Assembly: GCF_011683955.1 (NCBI RefSeq) | Contig: NZ_JAAQPI010000006.1 | Location: 342,319-406,318, forward strand | Reading direction: 5' to 3' | Source of the DNA: Pseudomaricurvus alkylphenolicus | GTDB taxonomy: Bacteria; Pseudomonadota; Gammaproteobacteria; Pseudomonadales; Cellvibrionaceae | DNA: 64,000 bases | Shown here: positions 42,549 through 50,965 of the stretch, in pieces | How positions within the stretch are numbered: the first letter of the stretch is position 1 | Layout: every line of letters starts with the position of its first letter | The notes under the pieces: generated by a model | The model's input: only the letters and a program-made list of their open reading frames with translations | Database searches by the model: none | What the model was told of the DNA's origin: nothing | Made by a program: the position numbers and the translations under genes

Positions 42549-44651
42549 ATGCACAAGAAGAATGTCGTCCTGTTATCCACTGTGCTGTCATCAGCCTTGC
42601 TCGCCAACGCCGTCGCAGCGGAAAACGCCAGGTATTCGGAGGAAGTTCAGATTGAGGGCCAGCATCTCTCCATGGATAAAGTCAATTCCGTGAAAGCCCC
42701 TACACCTATTATTGATATCCCCCAGAGCCTGTCGATTTTCAGTGCTGCTCAGATTGAACAGCAAGGCATCAAAAGCCTGAGGGGCATTGTCGATTACACC
42801 GTTGGCGTCAACACCTCCCAAGGTGAAGGTCACCGTGACTCTGTGGTATTCCGCGGTGTTCGCTCAACCGCCGACTTCTTTATCGACGGTGTCCGCGATG
42901 ACGTTCAATACTACCGCCCGCTGTACAATGTGGAGCAGGTTGAGATCCTGCGTGGTCCCAATGCGCTGTTGTTCGGTCGCGGCGGTACCGGCGGTGTTCT
43001 GAACCGCGTTTCCAAGAAAGGCCAGATCGGTGAAGACTTTACCGACTACAAGGCTTCCGTGGACACCCACGGTGAGTACGAAGTGCAGGTCGATTCCAAT
43101 GTCGCTATCAGTGAAAATGTGGCGTTCCGACTGAATGCCTATTATGGAGATCTGGAAAACCACCGTGATTTCTTCGATGGCGACCAGTATGGCATCAACC
43201 CTACCCTGCGTATCCAACTGAGTCCCGAAACCACCCTGGATCTGTTCTACGAATATGTCGATCACGAGCGTTTTGTTGATCGCGGCATTCCGACCGGTGC
43301 CGATGGCAGGCCGGTAGACGCCCTGGACGATATTGTCTTCGGCGATGCCAAACTGAACAAGACCGATATTACAGCTCACGTATTTCGCGCGGCGCTGCAG
43401 CACGAATTTTCCGAAAGTCTGAAGGGAACTTTCAGTGCTTTCCATGGTGACTACGAGAAGTCCTACCAGAACTTTTACGCCTCTGCCTATAACGAGGCAA
43501 ACTCGCCCGATGAAGTGACCCTGGATGGTTATCTCGACACCACTGATCGTCAAAACACGATCTTGTCGGCGAATCTGATCAAGGAATTTACCACTGGCGG
43601 TATGGAGCATACGCTGCTGTTTGGCGGTGAATACATTGACACTTCTTCAGATCAGGACCGATACAATGCCGTCTGGACTCCGGACAGCAACAACGACTCC
43701 GACACGGAGATCTTCCCCATCAGCAGCCGCATTATCAGCGGAGGCACTGCGGTCAATACCTCAGGCGTAGTTACCGGCAACAGCTTCGCCACTGATCTGA
43801 ACGACGACACGCGCGTGGATATCGAAGTGCAGTCGCTCTATATCCAGGACCAGATCAAAGTCACCCCCTGGATGGATATTGTTTTGGGTGCGCGTTTTGA
43901 CAGTTTTGAAATCGACGTATTCAATGTCAAGACCGACGAGAGACGCAGCCGCAAAGACGAAGAAGTGTCTCCCCGCGCCGGCGTTATCATTAAGCCCATG
44001 GACAACCTGTCCATCTACGCCAGCTACAGCGAGTCCTTCCTGCCTCGCAGTGGCGAGCAGTATGCGAACATCAATGGCGACAATGACAAGTTGGACCCGG
44101 ACACCTTTGAAAGCACCGAGATTGGCGTCAAGTGGGACATCACTTCAACCCTGAGCCTGACGACCGCCTACTTCGAAAATGAGCAAACCCGCGCTGACCG
44201 TGATAACGACACCGGTGAACAGTTTGAAGTTCGTGGCTTGGAAGTTGAAGGATTTGAGATTCAGGTTCAGGGCCAGATTAACGACCGTCTGTATTTCACC
44301 GGTGGCTACAGTTACCTGGAGGGGGAAACCGGATCCGGACAGGAACCGCGAGAACTGCCGGAAAACATGGCATTTTTGTGGAGCAACTACGAGTTCACAG
44401 ACCGCTTCGGTGCCGGCATCGGCATTACCTATCAGGACGAATCTTTGATCTCCGATGGTTCCCTTCAAAAACTGCCAAGCTACACCCGCGTCGATGTTGC
44501 CGCCTACTACGATTTGTCTGAAAAGGTACGTCTGCAGCTGAACATCGAAAACCTGACCGATGAGGACTACTACCCGAACGCGCATAGCAAGCACCAGGTG
44601 ACTGTGGGCGCTCCCCTGACAGCCCTCTTCTCTGTGAACGGCAGCTTCTGA
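42549..44651 (+). CDS. TonB-dependent siderophore receptor (catecholate/FhuE-like group)
   Basis: 700 residues from ATG 42549 (a TTG six codons earlier is less likely); signal peptide ends near AVAAEN. Plug domain at about 45-150: TPIIDIPQSLSIFSAAQIE, IRGV-type block VFRGVRSTADFFIDGVRDD and VEILRGPNALLFGRGGTGG. The barrel ends with a terminal Phe (LFSVNGSF). The DIPQS plug motif is that of ferric-siderophore receptors. It would import an iron-siderophore with TonB energy. No siderophore biosynthesis gene is nearby. A strong terminator follows. Confidence 0.9.
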   Translation: MHKKNVVLLSTVLSSALLANAVAAENARYSEEVQIEGQHLSMDKVNSVKAPTPIIDIPQSLSIFSAAQIEQQGIKSLRGIVDYTVGVNTSQGEGHRDSVVFRGVRSTADFFIDGVRDDVQYYRPLYNVEQVEILRGPNALLFGRGGTGGVLNRVSKKGQIGEDFTDYKASVDTHGEYEVQVDSNVAISENVAFRLNAYYGDLENHRDFFDGDQYGINPTLRIQLSPETTLDLFYEYVDHERFVDRGIPTGADGRPVDALDDIVFGDAKLNKTDITAHVFRAALQHEFSESLKGTFSAFHGDYEKSYQNFYASAYNEANSPDEVTLDGYLDTTDRQNTILSANLIKEFTTGGMEHTLLFGGEYIDTSSDQDRYNAVWTPDSNNDSDTEIFPISSRIISGGTAVNTSGVVTGNSFATDLNDDTRVDIEVQSLYIQDQIKVTPWMDIVLGARFDSFEIDVFNVKTDERRSRKDEEVSPRAGVIIKPMDNLSIYASYSESFLPRSGEQYANINGDNDKLDPDTFESTEIGVKWDITSTLSLTTAYFENEQTRADRDNDTGEQFEVRGLEVEGFEIQVQGQINDRLYFTGGYSYLEGETGSGQEPRELPENMAFLWSNYEFTDRFGAGIGITYQDESLISDGSLQKLPSYTRVDVAAYYDLSEKVRLQLNIENLTDEDYYPNAHSKHQVTVGAPLTALFSVNGSF

Positions 44652-44690
44652 ACCCCAGCGTTTGATCGGTCAGGAAGTTCGACCGCTGAA

Positions 44691-44718
44691 AGGCGCGAGA
44701 GAAATCTCGCGCCTTCTT
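44691..44718 (+). terminator. Rho-independent terminator of the siderophore receptor
   Basis: A perfect 10-bp stem, AGGCGCGAGA (44691-44700) with TCTCGCGCCT (44705-44714), a GAAA tetraloop and a T-rich tail TTCTTATT. It sits 40 bases after the stop. Confidence 0.85.
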
Positions 44719-44736
44719 ATTGGATATTCCGGAAAT

Positions 44737-45021
44737 GTGCAGACTATCAAGGCAAAGCTCGCAGAGGGTGTTAAGAACGCCACTGTGAATCGTTTGCTGG
44801 AAGTGATTCGAGCTATTTTGAAGAAGGCACGGACGGACTGGAAGTGGATCGACAAAGCCACCACCTACATTCCAATGCTGCCGGAACCCAAGCGGCGCGT
44901 ACGCTGGTTAACGCATGAGGAAGCTGATCGCTTGCTCGAGGAATTACGTTTCACCCTGGCTACCGGCCTGCGTGAAGCCAATGTCACACAGCTCCAGTGG
45001 TCCCAGGTGGATATGAACCGG
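44737..45021 (+). pseudogene. tyrosine recombinase (phage-type integrase) fragment
   Basis: The translated block contains LPEPKRRVRWLTHEEADRLL and FTLATGLREANVTQLQW, the central part of XerC/phage-type integrases that includes the first catalytic Arg. Compared with the family, about ten residues before RFTLATGLR are missing and the chain leaves homology at QVDMNR, so the H-x-x-R and Tyr catalytic parts are absent. It begins directly after the receptor terminator and marks the start of the accessory region. Confidence 0.75.
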
Positions 45022-45177
45022 TCTTGTCCAAATCTCCATAGACGATTAGCACAAATCTAGTACAGTCCTGATTTCCCAACCCAGCCATAGCACCCTCACA
45101 CTATCGCCATACACATACCTTTGATCTTGACTGAAGACCTGTATTCTGACTATATTTGGCTCCCCACGGAGATGCCT

Positions 45178-45453
45178 ATGAAACTATCAGATCACATTAA
45201 ACCAATCAGTTACTTGAAGGCACATGCCGCAGAAGTCATACGCAACCTATCTGTTCAGAGGGAACCCATGGTCATCACCCAAAATGGTGAGGCCAAAGCT
45301 GTGATACAGGATGTTAAGAGCTATGAACAGACGCAGGAAACTATGGCGCTGCTGAAAATACTGGCGCTGGGCACACGCCAGATCGAAGAAGGTAAGGTTC
45401 AGCCTGCCGATGATGCTGTTGAGCGGCTTCGCAACCGAAGCAAAAAACGCTGA
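45178..45453 (+). CDS. Phd/YefM-family antitoxin
   Basis: 91 residues from ATG 45178 with GGAG 6 bases upstream. The sequence KPISYLKAHAAEVIRNL and PMVITQNGEAKAVIQDV is the Phd/YefM DNA-binding half, and the C-terminal half is charged and helical for toxin contact. Its TGA overlaps the toxin ATG (ATGA), as in typical toxin-antitoxin operons. It probably represses its own promoter. Confidence 0.85.
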   Translation: MKLSDHIKPISYLKAHAAEVIRNLSVQREPMVITQNGEAKAVIQDVKSYEQTQETMALLKILALGTRQIEEGKVQPADDAVERLRNRSKKR

Positions 45454-45778
45454 TGAGTTACCAAGCATTTCTGACCGATGACGCAGCCTTTGATCTAGGG
45501 GAATTATACGAATATATCGAATATCACGACGCACCCGATAAGGCTGATTACGTTCTCGAAAAATTGAGGAGGCCTTTTTGAGTCTGTCTGAAAATCCAGA
45601 CCGAGGCGCTTTCCCCGAGGAACTCTTGGCAGTTGGTTTACGTGAATACCGGGAGATGTATTTCAAACCCTACCGCATTATTTACCGTGTAATTACCGAC
45701 AACGTTTATGTAATGGTGGTTGCCGATGGTCGCCATGATATGCAAACACTGCTAGAGCGCCGCTTGCTGAAAGCATAA
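45453..45778 (+). pseudogene. RelE/ParE-family toxin with a single-base frameshift
   Basis: The first frame encodes SYQAFLTDDAAFDLGELYEYIEYH up to about 45566, then hits TGA. The rest, SLSENPDRGAFPEELLAVG and YFKPYRIIYRVI through DGRHDMQTLLERRLLKA, continues in another frame from about 45566 to 45778. Restoring one G at TTG(G)AGGAGG rejoins both parts into a full ~109-residue toxin. So one base was lost, by mutation or sequencing error. AGGAGG at 45567-45572 lies 5 bases before a TTG that could start the 66-residue C-terminal piece. Confidence 0.85.
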
Positions 45779-46014
45779 GCTTTGTAACCACTCAATAAAT
45801 CCCGTCTTACAATTCATTGTCTCTCAAATAATTCCATCACCAGGTATGCATAAATTCGACCATGTGTGGTGCGAGATCCTAATATTTAAACAAGATCACC
45901 GCATTACAAATTTGGCGTGGTTCAGAAACAGGTGGCTTTGAGTTTCAATTGATGAGTTTTTACCCGCCTCTGCCGGCCTGGACACAAATGTCGATGAATA
46001 TTCATCGATACGGT
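45779..46014. other. gene-free decayed spacer
   Basis: Nothing recognisable as a gene on either strand. A perfect 18-bp palindrome, TCGATGAATATTCATCGA, is at 45991-46008, just beyond the stop of the transposase remnant; it could be an insertion-sequence end or an operator relic. Confidence 0.5.
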
Positions 46015-46262
46015 TTAGGCGGCGCGCTGAAACCGTTGGTAACCCAACATCTCTAGCCAATGCGGGTGAGGTTTGCCTGAAAAGATCTCAGCTGGTGACT
46101 TACCTCTTCTCTCGATTCTAGCACTGCGAACAAGCGGGCTGTGGTTCATAAAAAATCGAAGCAAATCCAGATACCCGAACCGATTTCCTAACGATGTCTG
46201 ATATGTACTCGCACCCTGCCGTTAAAGTTCTCCACCATGGATCTGGTTCTTTCTGTTCTATC
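46015..46262 (-). pseudogene. transposase (integrase-core type) C-terminal remnant
   Basis: On the minus strand two frames together spell RTRSMVENFNGRV followed, after a frameshift, by RSARIERRGKSPAEIF and GKPHPHWLEMLGYQRFQRAA to a stop at 46015. This is the rve-type end of an IS transposase in which the Glu of the DDE triad lies in the VENFNGR block. The N-terminal half and the IS ends are not visible. Exact IS family not determined. Confidence 0.6.
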
Positions 46263-46439
46263 CATGGCCTCAACGACCGTGTCTTCGATCTCATCAAAGT
46301 AACCGCCCAACGATTCCTAAAGGGACAATGTGGCCGTTAGAAGTGGTACCCCGGTTTGAACCGCGTCAGCTTTCGAGACAGCAAGATTGGCTCAGAGATT
46401 TCCAAATTCACGTCATAAATATGCAGAAAACAAATAGTT
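46263..46439. other. unassigned spacer
   Basis: No gene recognised in these 177 bases between the transposase remnant and the hydroxylase remnant. Probably more decayed sequence. Confidence 0.4.
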
Positions 46440-46669
46440 GCCATTGATACTTTCCATTGGGTATTTGATTCAGCTTTGTCAGATAATACCGCTGGTAATA
46501 CTCTCGATTATAACTTGGCACGTATGTCCGAAGCTCTTGAAAATGAGGTTCGAATTATCGATAGTCAAGAGGTGCCAGTAGGTATTGGTGAGTCGGGGCT
46601 ACGCCAGTGGCTGTGGCAATTGGTAATACGGTGCTAAAACCGCGGAACGACGACAGCATCTACCTTTAA
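46440..46669 (+). pseudogene. C-terminal remnant of a xanthine-dehydrogenase-family molybdenum subunit
   Basis: Frame one reads TLDYNLARMSEALENEVRII and VPVGIGESG. A +2 or -1 slip then gives TPVAVAIGNTVLKPRNDDSIYL and a TAA at 46667-46669. The DY..RM.E......II......GIGE.GTP.VA.AI.N layout is the conserved end of isoquinoline/xanthine oxidoreductase large subunits. The start of the gene is missing. It lies 52 bases before an intact xdhC, its normal partner gene. Confidence 0.72.
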
Positions 46670-46721
46670 ACCGATTGCCGCACCACTGAAAACCTCCGCA
46701 AATAGAGTTAAAAAGCGTATT

Positions 46722-47738
46722 ATGCAAACTACCGAGTTAGAAGTCCTAACTGCCGCTCTCGCAGGTGTGGAGCGCGGTGCTCAAGTAACACTGGTGTCAG
46801 TGGTGCAAACCTGGGGCACCTCGCCTCGCCCAGTGGGCTCGTTGTTGGTTGCTAGTTCAGATGGTCATTTTGCCGGTTCCGTTTCCGGCGGTTGTGTGGA
46901 GGACGATCTTTTGCAGCAGCTATTCGAGAAGCCCCCAACAAAGATACAATTAGTCAAATACGGTGAGACAGCCGAGGAACGCAATCGTTTTGGCCTACCC
47001 TGTGGTGGCACCTTACAACTGTTATTGGAACCACTTACAGATGCCACCGAACTGCGACTAATCATCGAGGCCATTCATCAGCGTCAAACTTTAGTGCGCA
47101 CTGTCTGTCTCAAATCCGGTCGAAGCGCTATTCAGGATCAGCGAGCCAGCGGCACACGTAATGCTGACACGCATAAACCAAGCCTAATTGTAGATCCAGA
47201 TGGTAAACCTCATAGCTGGACTACCTACTTGGGACCACTCTGGCAACTGTTGATTGTCGGAGCCGGGCAAACCTCAAAGTATCTTGCGCAGATGGCTGCC
47301 GGTTTGGGCTACCGAGTGCTTATCAGCGATCCTCGACCGGAGTACCGCCAAGACTGGGACAACGAACACGGCGAACTGTTAGATGGATATCCTGACGACG
47401 TAGTGGCTGCGCTTAAACCCGATCCTCGCACAGCAATCGTCACTCTTACCCATGATCCCAAGTTAGATGATCTCGCCATTATGGAGGCAGTGCGTACCAA
47501 CGCTTTCTATGTGGGTGCGCTCGGCTCGGTTCGTACCAGTCAAAATCGTCGCCAACGTCTGAAGCAGCATTTCTCTTACACGGACGATGAATTGAATCGG
47601 CTACACGCTCCAGTCGGCCTGACTATTGGAAGTAAAACTCCACCGGAAATTGCACTAGCAGTATTAGTAGAGCTGACGGCGATCAGAAATGGAGTAAAAA
47701 AAATCGCGTGGGAAGGACCTTGCTACACCCTACAATAG
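46722..47738 (+). CDS. xdhC: XdhC/CoxI-family molybdenum-cofactor insertion protein
   Basis: 338 residues. N-terminal XdhC/CoxI domain (GTSPRPVGSLLVASSDGHFAGSVSGGCVEDDL, in part SVSGGCVEDDL; then GLPCGGTLQLLLEPL) and a C-terminal Rossmann domain (LLIVGAGQTSKYLAQMAAGLGY; FYVGALGSVRTSQNRRQRL). XdhC binds and sulfurates molybdenum cofactor for xanthine-dehydrogenase-type enzymes. Its enzyme partner just upstream is reduced to a frameshifted scrap, so it may be orphaned or serve another hydroxylase elsewhere. Confidence 0.9.
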   Translation: MQTTELEVLTAALAGVERGAQVTLVSVVQTWGTSPRPVGSLLVASSDGHFAGSVSGGCVEDDLLQQLFEKPPTKIQLVKYGETAEERNRFGLPCGGTLQLLLEPLTDATELRLIIEAIHQRQTLVRTVCLKSGRSAIQDQRASGTRNADTHKPSLIVDPDGKPHSWTTYLGPLWQLLIVGAGQTSKYLAQMAAGLGYRVLISDPRPEYRQDWDNEHGELLDGYPDDVVAALKPDPRTAIVTLTHDPKLDDLAIMEAVRTNAFYVGALGSVRTSQNRRQRLKQHFSYTDDELNRLHAPVGLTIGSKTPPEIALAVLVELTAIRNGVKKIAWEGPCYTLQ

Positions 47739-48176
47739 CACTTCTCTGACGACCCAATTTCCGTGGCAATGGGTAAACCATTCGCGGATTACCCGTTATT
47801 GGGTGCAACAATAGCTATCGCTATAAAATCCAACTCATGCTACACCGCGCATTGACCAGTACCCAGTTATTCGGCTCGGTTAATAGAAAATAGGCGTTAG
47901 TTCCAGTCGAATTACGGCCCTACTCCGGAAGAATGCTGACAAGAACCGTAGACAACTATCCGAATTTCCACATAACCGATATTGATGTGACGCATACTCA
48001 GACAGTTTCTACTCGATGTTCTGACAAGGTGTATTGACGACTATCCACAGCACCAATTTTGAGTATTGCAACTATCGCTTTCCCCTGCAATCCAGTTGGA
48101 AATAGAATTACGGTTAATAGATTTTCTACGATAATTAACTCATAGATCGATATTTCGATGTACTCTTGGATCAACG
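47739..48176. other. 438-base decayed spacer with a TBDR-tail scrap
   Basis: No intact gene. At 47799-47827 the plus strand reads TTGGGTGCAACAAT-AGCTATCGCT, which matches the receptor remnant at 58051-58079 apart from one missing base and a few substitutions. It is therefore probably another relic of a TonB-dependent receptor end. The remainder is AT-rich and unassigned. Confidence 0.45.
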
Positions 48177-49286
48177 ATGGCAGTGGAATACATAGTTTAC
48201 GGCGCGGATCATTCCTATTACACCGGTAAAGTCCGTGCGTATATGCGCTATAAGGGACTGAATTGGGAAGAGCGCACCGCCACCCAGGAGGTTTATAAGT
48301 CGATAATTCTACCTAAAATTGGTGCGCCTATTGTACCGGTGTTAGAAACGGCTGATGGGGAATACATTCAAGATACTACCGACATCATTGACTTCCTTGA
48401 ACCTCGCCATCCGGCTGGGAGCGTTTGCCCGGCGGGCCCGGTACAGCGTTTGGTAGCCCTTTTGTTTGAACTCTACGGAGATGAGTGGCTAGTTATTCCT
48501 GCCATGCACTACCGCTGGAGCGTTATTGACCAGCAGCGCGAGTTCATTTTGAAAGAGTTCGGCCGCATGAGTAATCCGAACGGCAGTGAGGAAGAACAAA
48601 TCGCTATCGGCGAGAAAACTTCGAAGGGGTTTAGCAGGATGCTACCGGCGTTGGGAATTAGTGAAGCAACTATTCCCGCCATAGAAGCAGTGTACCTAGA
48701 GTTTCTAGACCAGCTCGACAAGCATTTTGAGCAACACAATTTCCTGTTGGGTTCCCGCCCAAGCATAGGTGATTTTGGTTTCATCGGACCCCTCTATGCC
48801 CATTTAGCGAGGGACCCGGTACCGAAAGCTATCATGCAAGAGCGCGCGCCGAATGTGTTCGCCTGGGTAGAGCGTATGAACAACCCGAATCCGTTGTCCG
48901 GTGAATTTCTGGCTGATGATGAGGTCCCAGAAACGCTACTGCCGATCCTGAAAACCCAAATGAAAGATCAACTACCCGATGTACTTGATGCGGTAGCTAA
49001 AAATGCTGCGTGGTTAGAGGCAAACCCCGGTGGCAATATCCCTCGCTTCCTGGGTATGCATTCATTCACTACGGGAGACGCCAGCGGCGAACGAGTAATT
49101 AGCAGCTTTGCACAATGGATGTATCAGAGGGCTTACATACATTATCAAAGCCTTCAGGGGCAAGATAGGGAGGCTGCTGATCAATTTCTAAAAGCCGTGG
49201 GGGGTTATGAGTCATTGAGTACACCTATGCCCAAAAGGTTAGAAAGAAAAGCAGGTCAATTGGAGTTGGTTGAGGCCGATTCTTAG
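48177..49286 (+). CDS. glutathione S-transferase-family protein, extended
   Basis: 369 residues, longer than a usual GST (about 200-230). N-terminal thioredoxin-like domain at about 1-85 (YGADHSYYTGKVRAYMRYKG, GAPIVPVLET, DTTDIIDFLE) and a helical C-domain to about 250 (HNFLLGSRPSIGDFGFIGPLYAHL). An extra helical tail of about 110 residues follows, as seen in some uncharacterised GST-like proteins. Possible glutathione-dependent detoxification or isomerisation. No partner gene is adjacent. Confidence 0.82.
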   Translation: MAVEYIVYGADHSYYTGKVRAYMRYKGLNWEERTATQEVYKSIILPKIGAPIVPVLETADGEYIQDTTDIIDFLEPRHPAGSVCPAGPVQRLVALLFELYGDEWLVIPAMHYRWSVIDQQREFILKEFGRMSNPNGSEEEQIAIGEKTSKGFSRMLPALGISEATIPAIEAVYLEFLDQLDKHFEQHNFLLGSRPSIGDFGFIGPLYAHLARDPVPKAIMQERAPNVFAWVERMNNPNPLSGEFLADDEVPETLLPILKTQMKDQLPDVLDAVAKNAAWLEANPGGNIPRFLGMHSFTTGDASGERVISSFAQWMYQRAYIHYQSLQGQDREAADQFLKAVGGYESLSTPMPKRLERKAGQLELVEADS

Positions 49287-49401
49287 GAGCTAGGAGCTTG
49301 CTTCCATGTGGCGCAATAATCCTTTTTGCTCGACTTGCCCTTAAGTTGTGCAGGCGCACCGAATGAGTTCGCTTAGATGCTATTTCAACTAAAGTAGTCT
49401 A

Positions 49402-49767
49402 TTACGGGGTTGGGGCGCCGCGATACCGCCTGAGCTCAGCCAGCAGCCAGTGTTGTGAGGGAATTGCTCCAGTGCCCGGGCACTTAACCGTGTAGGGCTT
49501 TTTTGAAAACGTGCTCTGCGAGGCACTCAACGCGATAAAGGCCTCGGCAGTGTCAATGTCACGCTTATAGTAGTCGAACTTCTTTCGTATATGGCTGACG
49601 GCATCTTTTGCGGCGTGTTCACTGCCGTTTCTGATAAAGGTGCAATCGGAGGCAGCGACAAAGTCCAACAGATGAGCGATATCTCTTTTGGTATTGTCTG
49701 CTACCACCCCTTGCGTCAGCAACAAGGTGGCTATCAGCAGAATTGGTTTTATCTTTCCCAACAGCAT
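49402..49767 (-). CDS. DUF5329-family secreted protein
   Basis: 121 residues with a signal peptide ending near GVVA^DNTK. The mature part, IAHLLDFVAASDCTFIRNGSEH and TAEAFIALSASQSTFSKKPYTV, follows the DUF5329 pattern. Predicted periplasmic; function unknown. It lies 99 bases after the MBL-fold gene on the same strand. Confidence 0.75.
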   Translation of the reverse strand: MLLGKIKPILLIATLLLTQGVVADNTKRDIAHLLDFVAASDCTFIRNGSEHAAKDAVSHIRKKFDYYKRDIDTAEAFIALSASQSTFSKKPYTVKCPGTGAIPSQHWLLAELRRYRGAPTP

Positions 49768-49866
49768 TACTCCCCATCTGACAATAGATACAGCGCAAGA
49801 TCTAGCCGTTGCATTTTATTGAGCAAGAACTCTGGCATGGTCGTATTGTGAGCATGGATAAAAATA

Positions 49867-50934
49867 TCAGCCTCCAGTAACCGACGCCAACACCGGCAGA
49901 TATTCCCGCCACCAGGCATAGGTCTCGCCGGGGTTGGTAATCGACACCGCCTCGCCAAATACTGGTGTGATCAATTGTACCTTGTGCTGCTGCGCCAGTG
50001 TATCAATGGACTCCAAAGGGTCGAACCAGTTGTGCCGGGCCAGGTTAAAGGTACTATTGTGAATCGGCAGCATGGCTTTGCCCTGTAAATCCAGGTGCGC
50101 CTGCAAGCTCTCTTCCGGCATCATATGTAAATCAGCCCAGGCAGCATTATAAGCCCCGTTCTCAATCATTGTGATATCAAAAGGACCAAACCGCTCCCCA
50201 ATTTCCTTGAAACCGTTAAAATAGCCAGTATCACCGCTGAAAAACAGTTTCCCCTGCTGCCCTTCGATTACCCAACTCGCCCACAAAGTCTGGTCTCGGT
50301 CTAACAAACCGCGGCCGGAAAAGTGCTGGGCCGGCGTGGCCGTGAGCGTGAGGCTACCCAGTTGTTTGTGCTGCCACCAGTCCAACTCGACAATTTTATT
50401 CTCCTCGATACCCCAGCGACGCAGATGATCGCCAACGCGCAGCGGGGTCAGGAAATACTCTATCTTGTCAGCCAGGGCTTTAATCGAGGCTTTATCCAAG
50501 TGATCATAGTGATCGTGGCTAATAATCACTGCCTTGATTGACGGTAAAGCGTCGATTTCAATAGGTGTTGGATGAAATCGTTTAGGGCCGATCCACTGCA
50601 CCGGAGAAGCTCGCTCGCTGAATATCGGGTCGGTTAAGATGTAGTCACCGTCCAATCGTATCAGCATCGTGGAGTGTCCCAGGCGGTAAAGCACGGGCTG
50701 GAAGTTCTCGTGCAAATCTCTTATCGGAATAGGTCGCAAAGGCAAGGGCTCCTGGGGTACGGGTACGCGCTGTTCTGTGGTAAGCCAGGATCGGAGAATG
50801 CCACTGGATTCTTCTTTGTTCTTGATTTCAGTAATCACAAACCGAGGTTCCCGGTAAATGGTGCTACAGCCAACAGACAACAACACTGCGGCGATCAAGG
50901 TGCCAATAAGACCCCTGGTCAAGCGTTTGATCAT
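49867..50934 (-). CDS. MBL-fold hydrolase, UlaG/NAPE-PLD-like, probable lipoprotein
   Basis: 355 residues. N-terminal hydrophobic segment ending SVGC at residue 23, a possible though non-ideal lipobox. Metallo-beta-lactamase motif SHDHYDHLD, then PAQHFSGRG, FSGDTGYFNGFKEIG and LPIHNSTFNLARH, as in RomA/NAPE-PLD-like phospholipase relatives. Two metal ions likely. Could act on a phosphodiester or ester in the periplasm. Shares strand with the MFS gene and DUF5329 gene on either side. Confidence 0.85.
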   Translation of the reverse strand: MIKRLTRGLIGTLIAAVLLSVGCSTIYREPRFVITEIKNKEESSGILRSWLTTEQRVPVPQEPLPLRPIPIRDLHENFQPVLYRLGHSTMLIRLDGDYILTDPIFSERASPVQWIGPKRFHPTPIEIDALPSIKAVIISHDHYDHLDKASIKALADKIEYFLTPLRVGDHLRRWGIEENKIVELDWWQHKQLGSLTLTATPAQHFSGRGLLDRDQTLWASWVIEGQQGKLFFSGDTGYFNGFKEIGERFGPFDITMIENGAYNAAWADLHMMPEESLQAHLDLQGKAMLPIHNSTFNLARHNWFDPLESIDTLAQQHKVQLITPVFGEAVSITNPGETYAWWREYLPVLASVTGG

Positions 50935-50965
50935 TGGTTGTTTCCCCTTAGGCAGACACGTCCAC

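Noticed and set aside
42864..43610. 248-codon frame antisense to the siderophore receptor
   Set aside because: Shadow of the receptor's reading frame; no independent evidence.
45560..45580. Programmed -1 frameshift in the toxin gene
   Set aside because: The site A-AAA-TTG is not a good slippery heptamer and AGGAGG lies downstream instead of upstream; a simple one-base loss explains the data better.
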